A stretch of 64,000 nucleotides of DNA from Polaromonas sp. (GTDB taxonomy: Bacteria > Pseudomonadota > Gammaproteobacteria > Burkholderiales > Burkholderiaceae_C), in assembly GCF_029945925.1 (NCBI RefSeq), contig NZ_JAQSDN010000040.1:62001-126000 (forward strand), written 5' to 3'. Under the pieces are notes generated by a model. The model worked only from the letters and a program-made list of their open reading frames with translations. It had not been told where the DNA came from and did no database searches. Shown piece by piece: positions 63,122 through 64,000 of the stretch; position 1 is the first letter of the stretch; the number at the start of each line of letters is the position of its first letter. A program made the position numbers and the translations under genes.

Positions 63122-63456
63122 ACCGCAAGCTCGCGGGGCTACCGACTTGGCTCGCGCAGCGCGTGAGTGCGGTTTACATGCTGCTGTTCTTCTTGTCTTT
63201 TCTTGTCTATTTTCTGCTTTACCCAATTCATTCTTACCCGGAGTGGCGGGCATGGGTGGCTAAACCCGCAATGAGCGTTGCTCTGTTTGTTTTTTTTGTA
63301 GCGCTGCTGTCGCACATGTGGGTGGGTCTGCGCGACGTGGTGTTCGACTATTTGCAGCCGGCAAGTTTGCGGCCGCTGGTGGCTGGCGTTCTGGGCATTG
63401 GGCTGGCAGGGGTTGGCGTCTGGCTGGTCTGGATACTTTTTCGGGCGCAGACCTAG
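63118..63456 (+). CDS. sdhD: Succinate dehydrogenase membrane anchor subunit
   Basis: 112 residues from GTG 63118, overlapping the sdhC stop. Three membrane segments (about 15-37, 48-70, 84-107) with 'SHMWVGLRDVVFDYLQP', the heme/quinone-site region of SdhD. It anchors the complex in the inner membrane with SdhC. Confidence 0.86.
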   Translation: MNRKLAGLPTWLAQRVSAVYMLLFFLSFLVYFLLYPIHSYPEWRAWVAKPAMSVALFVFFVALLSHMWVGLRDVVFDYLQPASLRPLVAGVLGIGLAGVGVWLVWILFRAQT

Positions 63457-63501
63457 CCCAAACGGGCGGCGGCAGCCACCGTCAACTCAACGGAGCAGTT
63501 T

Positions 63502-64000
63502 ATGCATCTTTCCATTGCCCGCTACAACCCCGAGCTTGACGCCAAGCCGTACATGCAGGACTACACCATCGAAATTGGCGACACCGATCACATGCTTCTC
63601 GATGTGTTGGTCCGGCTCAAGCAACAGGACAACACGCTCACACTGCGAAAGTCATGTCGTGAAGGCGTTTGCGGATCGGACGCGATGAACATCAATGGCC
63701 GCAACGGCTTGGCATGTGTGACGCGTCTCAAGGATCTGCAACAACCGGTCGTGATTCGGCCCCTGCCAGGCTTCCCCATCATTCGCGATCTGGTCGTCGA
63801 CATGACCAACTTCTTCAAGCAATACCATTCGATCTCACCCTACCTGATCAACGCAGAGCCACCGCCTGAAAAAGAACGCCTCCAGTCACCTCTGGAACGT
63901 GACAAGCTCAATGGTGCCTACGAGTGCATTCTTTGCGCGTGTTGCAGCAGTCAGTGCCCGTCTTACTGGTGGAATCCGGAGAAATTTGTTGGCCCAGCAG
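63502..64000 (+). CDS. sdhB: Succinate dehydrogenase iron-sulfur subunit, 3' truncated by window edge
   Basis: 166 residues visible (MHLSIARYNPELDAKPYMQD...). [2Fe-2S] ligands in 'SCREGVCGSDAMNINGRNGLAC' pattern (Cys, Cys, Asp, Cys) and the first [4Fe-4S]/[3Fe-4S] cysteines in 'CILCACCSSQCPSYWW'. It transfers electrons from the flavoprotein to quinone. It starts 45 bp after sdhD, where sdhA normally lies, so sdhA must follow outside the window or be encoded elsewhere. Confidence 0.93.
   Translation, partial: MHLSIARYNPELDAKPYMQDYTIEIGDTDHMLLDVLVRLKQQDNTLTLRKSCREGVCGSDAMNINGRNGLACVTRLKDLQQPVVIRPLPGFPIIRDLVVDMTNFFKQYHSISPYLINAEPPPEKERLQSPLERDKLNGAYECILCACCSSQCPSYWWNPEKFVGPA

Overview
The window looks like the chromosome of a betaproteobacterium of the order Burkholderiales, most likely family Comamonadaceae (Polaromonas/Rhodoferax/Variovorax-like). 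The evidence is high-GC coding sequence, the familiar gene orders (ftsK-lolA-rarA, trxB followed by rpmB-rpmG, livHMGF), Bug-type periplasmic binding proteins, and a family of about 60-bp intergenic repeats with the core 'gatagctg(c/t)t(t/c)(g/a)cgc...gggctggaggcc' that I know from this family. No taxon search was run.

Region 1 (1-9453): a MoxR ATPase and a VWA protein, normally partners, are separated here by a small membrane protein, a GNAT acetyltransferase and a ParE-type toxin-antitoxin pair. They are followed by the overlapping tamA-tamB outer-membrane assembly pair.

Region 2 (9232-22844): a catabolic/transport island of about 13.4 kb bounded by 226-bp direct repeats (7 mismatches) of the tamB 3' end. 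It carries one long minus-strand array: FAD-dependent dehydrogenase, SDR, livK, livH, a livM-livG fusion, livF, an MBL-fold protein, a broken homogentisate dioxygenase gene, an EamA exporter, an Old Yellow Enzyme, an EthD protein and a truncated second EthD gene. A divergent IclR regulator probably controls the array. The products suggest uptake and oxidative breakdown of an unidentified carboxylated or cyclic compound.

Region 3 (22868-32395): tRNA-Arg(CCT), then a defence locus: hsdM, a DUF1016 nuclease-like gene, hsdS, an orphan antitoxin beside an internally deleted toxin, a class II Fic protein, hsdR (start overlapping fic) and an intact ParE-type module. The fic promoter region carries six ATCGAC/GTCGAT half-sites spaced close to whole helical turns.

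Region 4 (32410-44017): YidB-like protein, Nudix hydrolase, cysM, tRNA-Leu(CAA) with a perfect 105-bp tandem duplication of its 3' end, an amidase, an HtrA-like protein lacking two of three triad residues, an epimerase-like protein, a ferredoxin-reductase-type flavoprotein, and an overlapping three-gene signalling unit (periplasmic binding protein, hybrid histidine kinase, single-domain response regulator).

Region 5 (44018-64000): a repeat-rich spacer and a Bug protein; a second branched-chain amino-acid type ABC transporter (livHMGF without livK); then housekeeping genes rarA, lolA, ftsK, a Crp/Fnr regulator, trxB, rpmB, rpmG, an acyl-CoA desaturase, an RsmB-type methyltransferase, a DUF1653 protein and prfC. 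The window ends inside an unusual succinate dehydrogenase operon in which sdhB directly follows sdhCD. All calls come from reading the sequence; no database search was possible.
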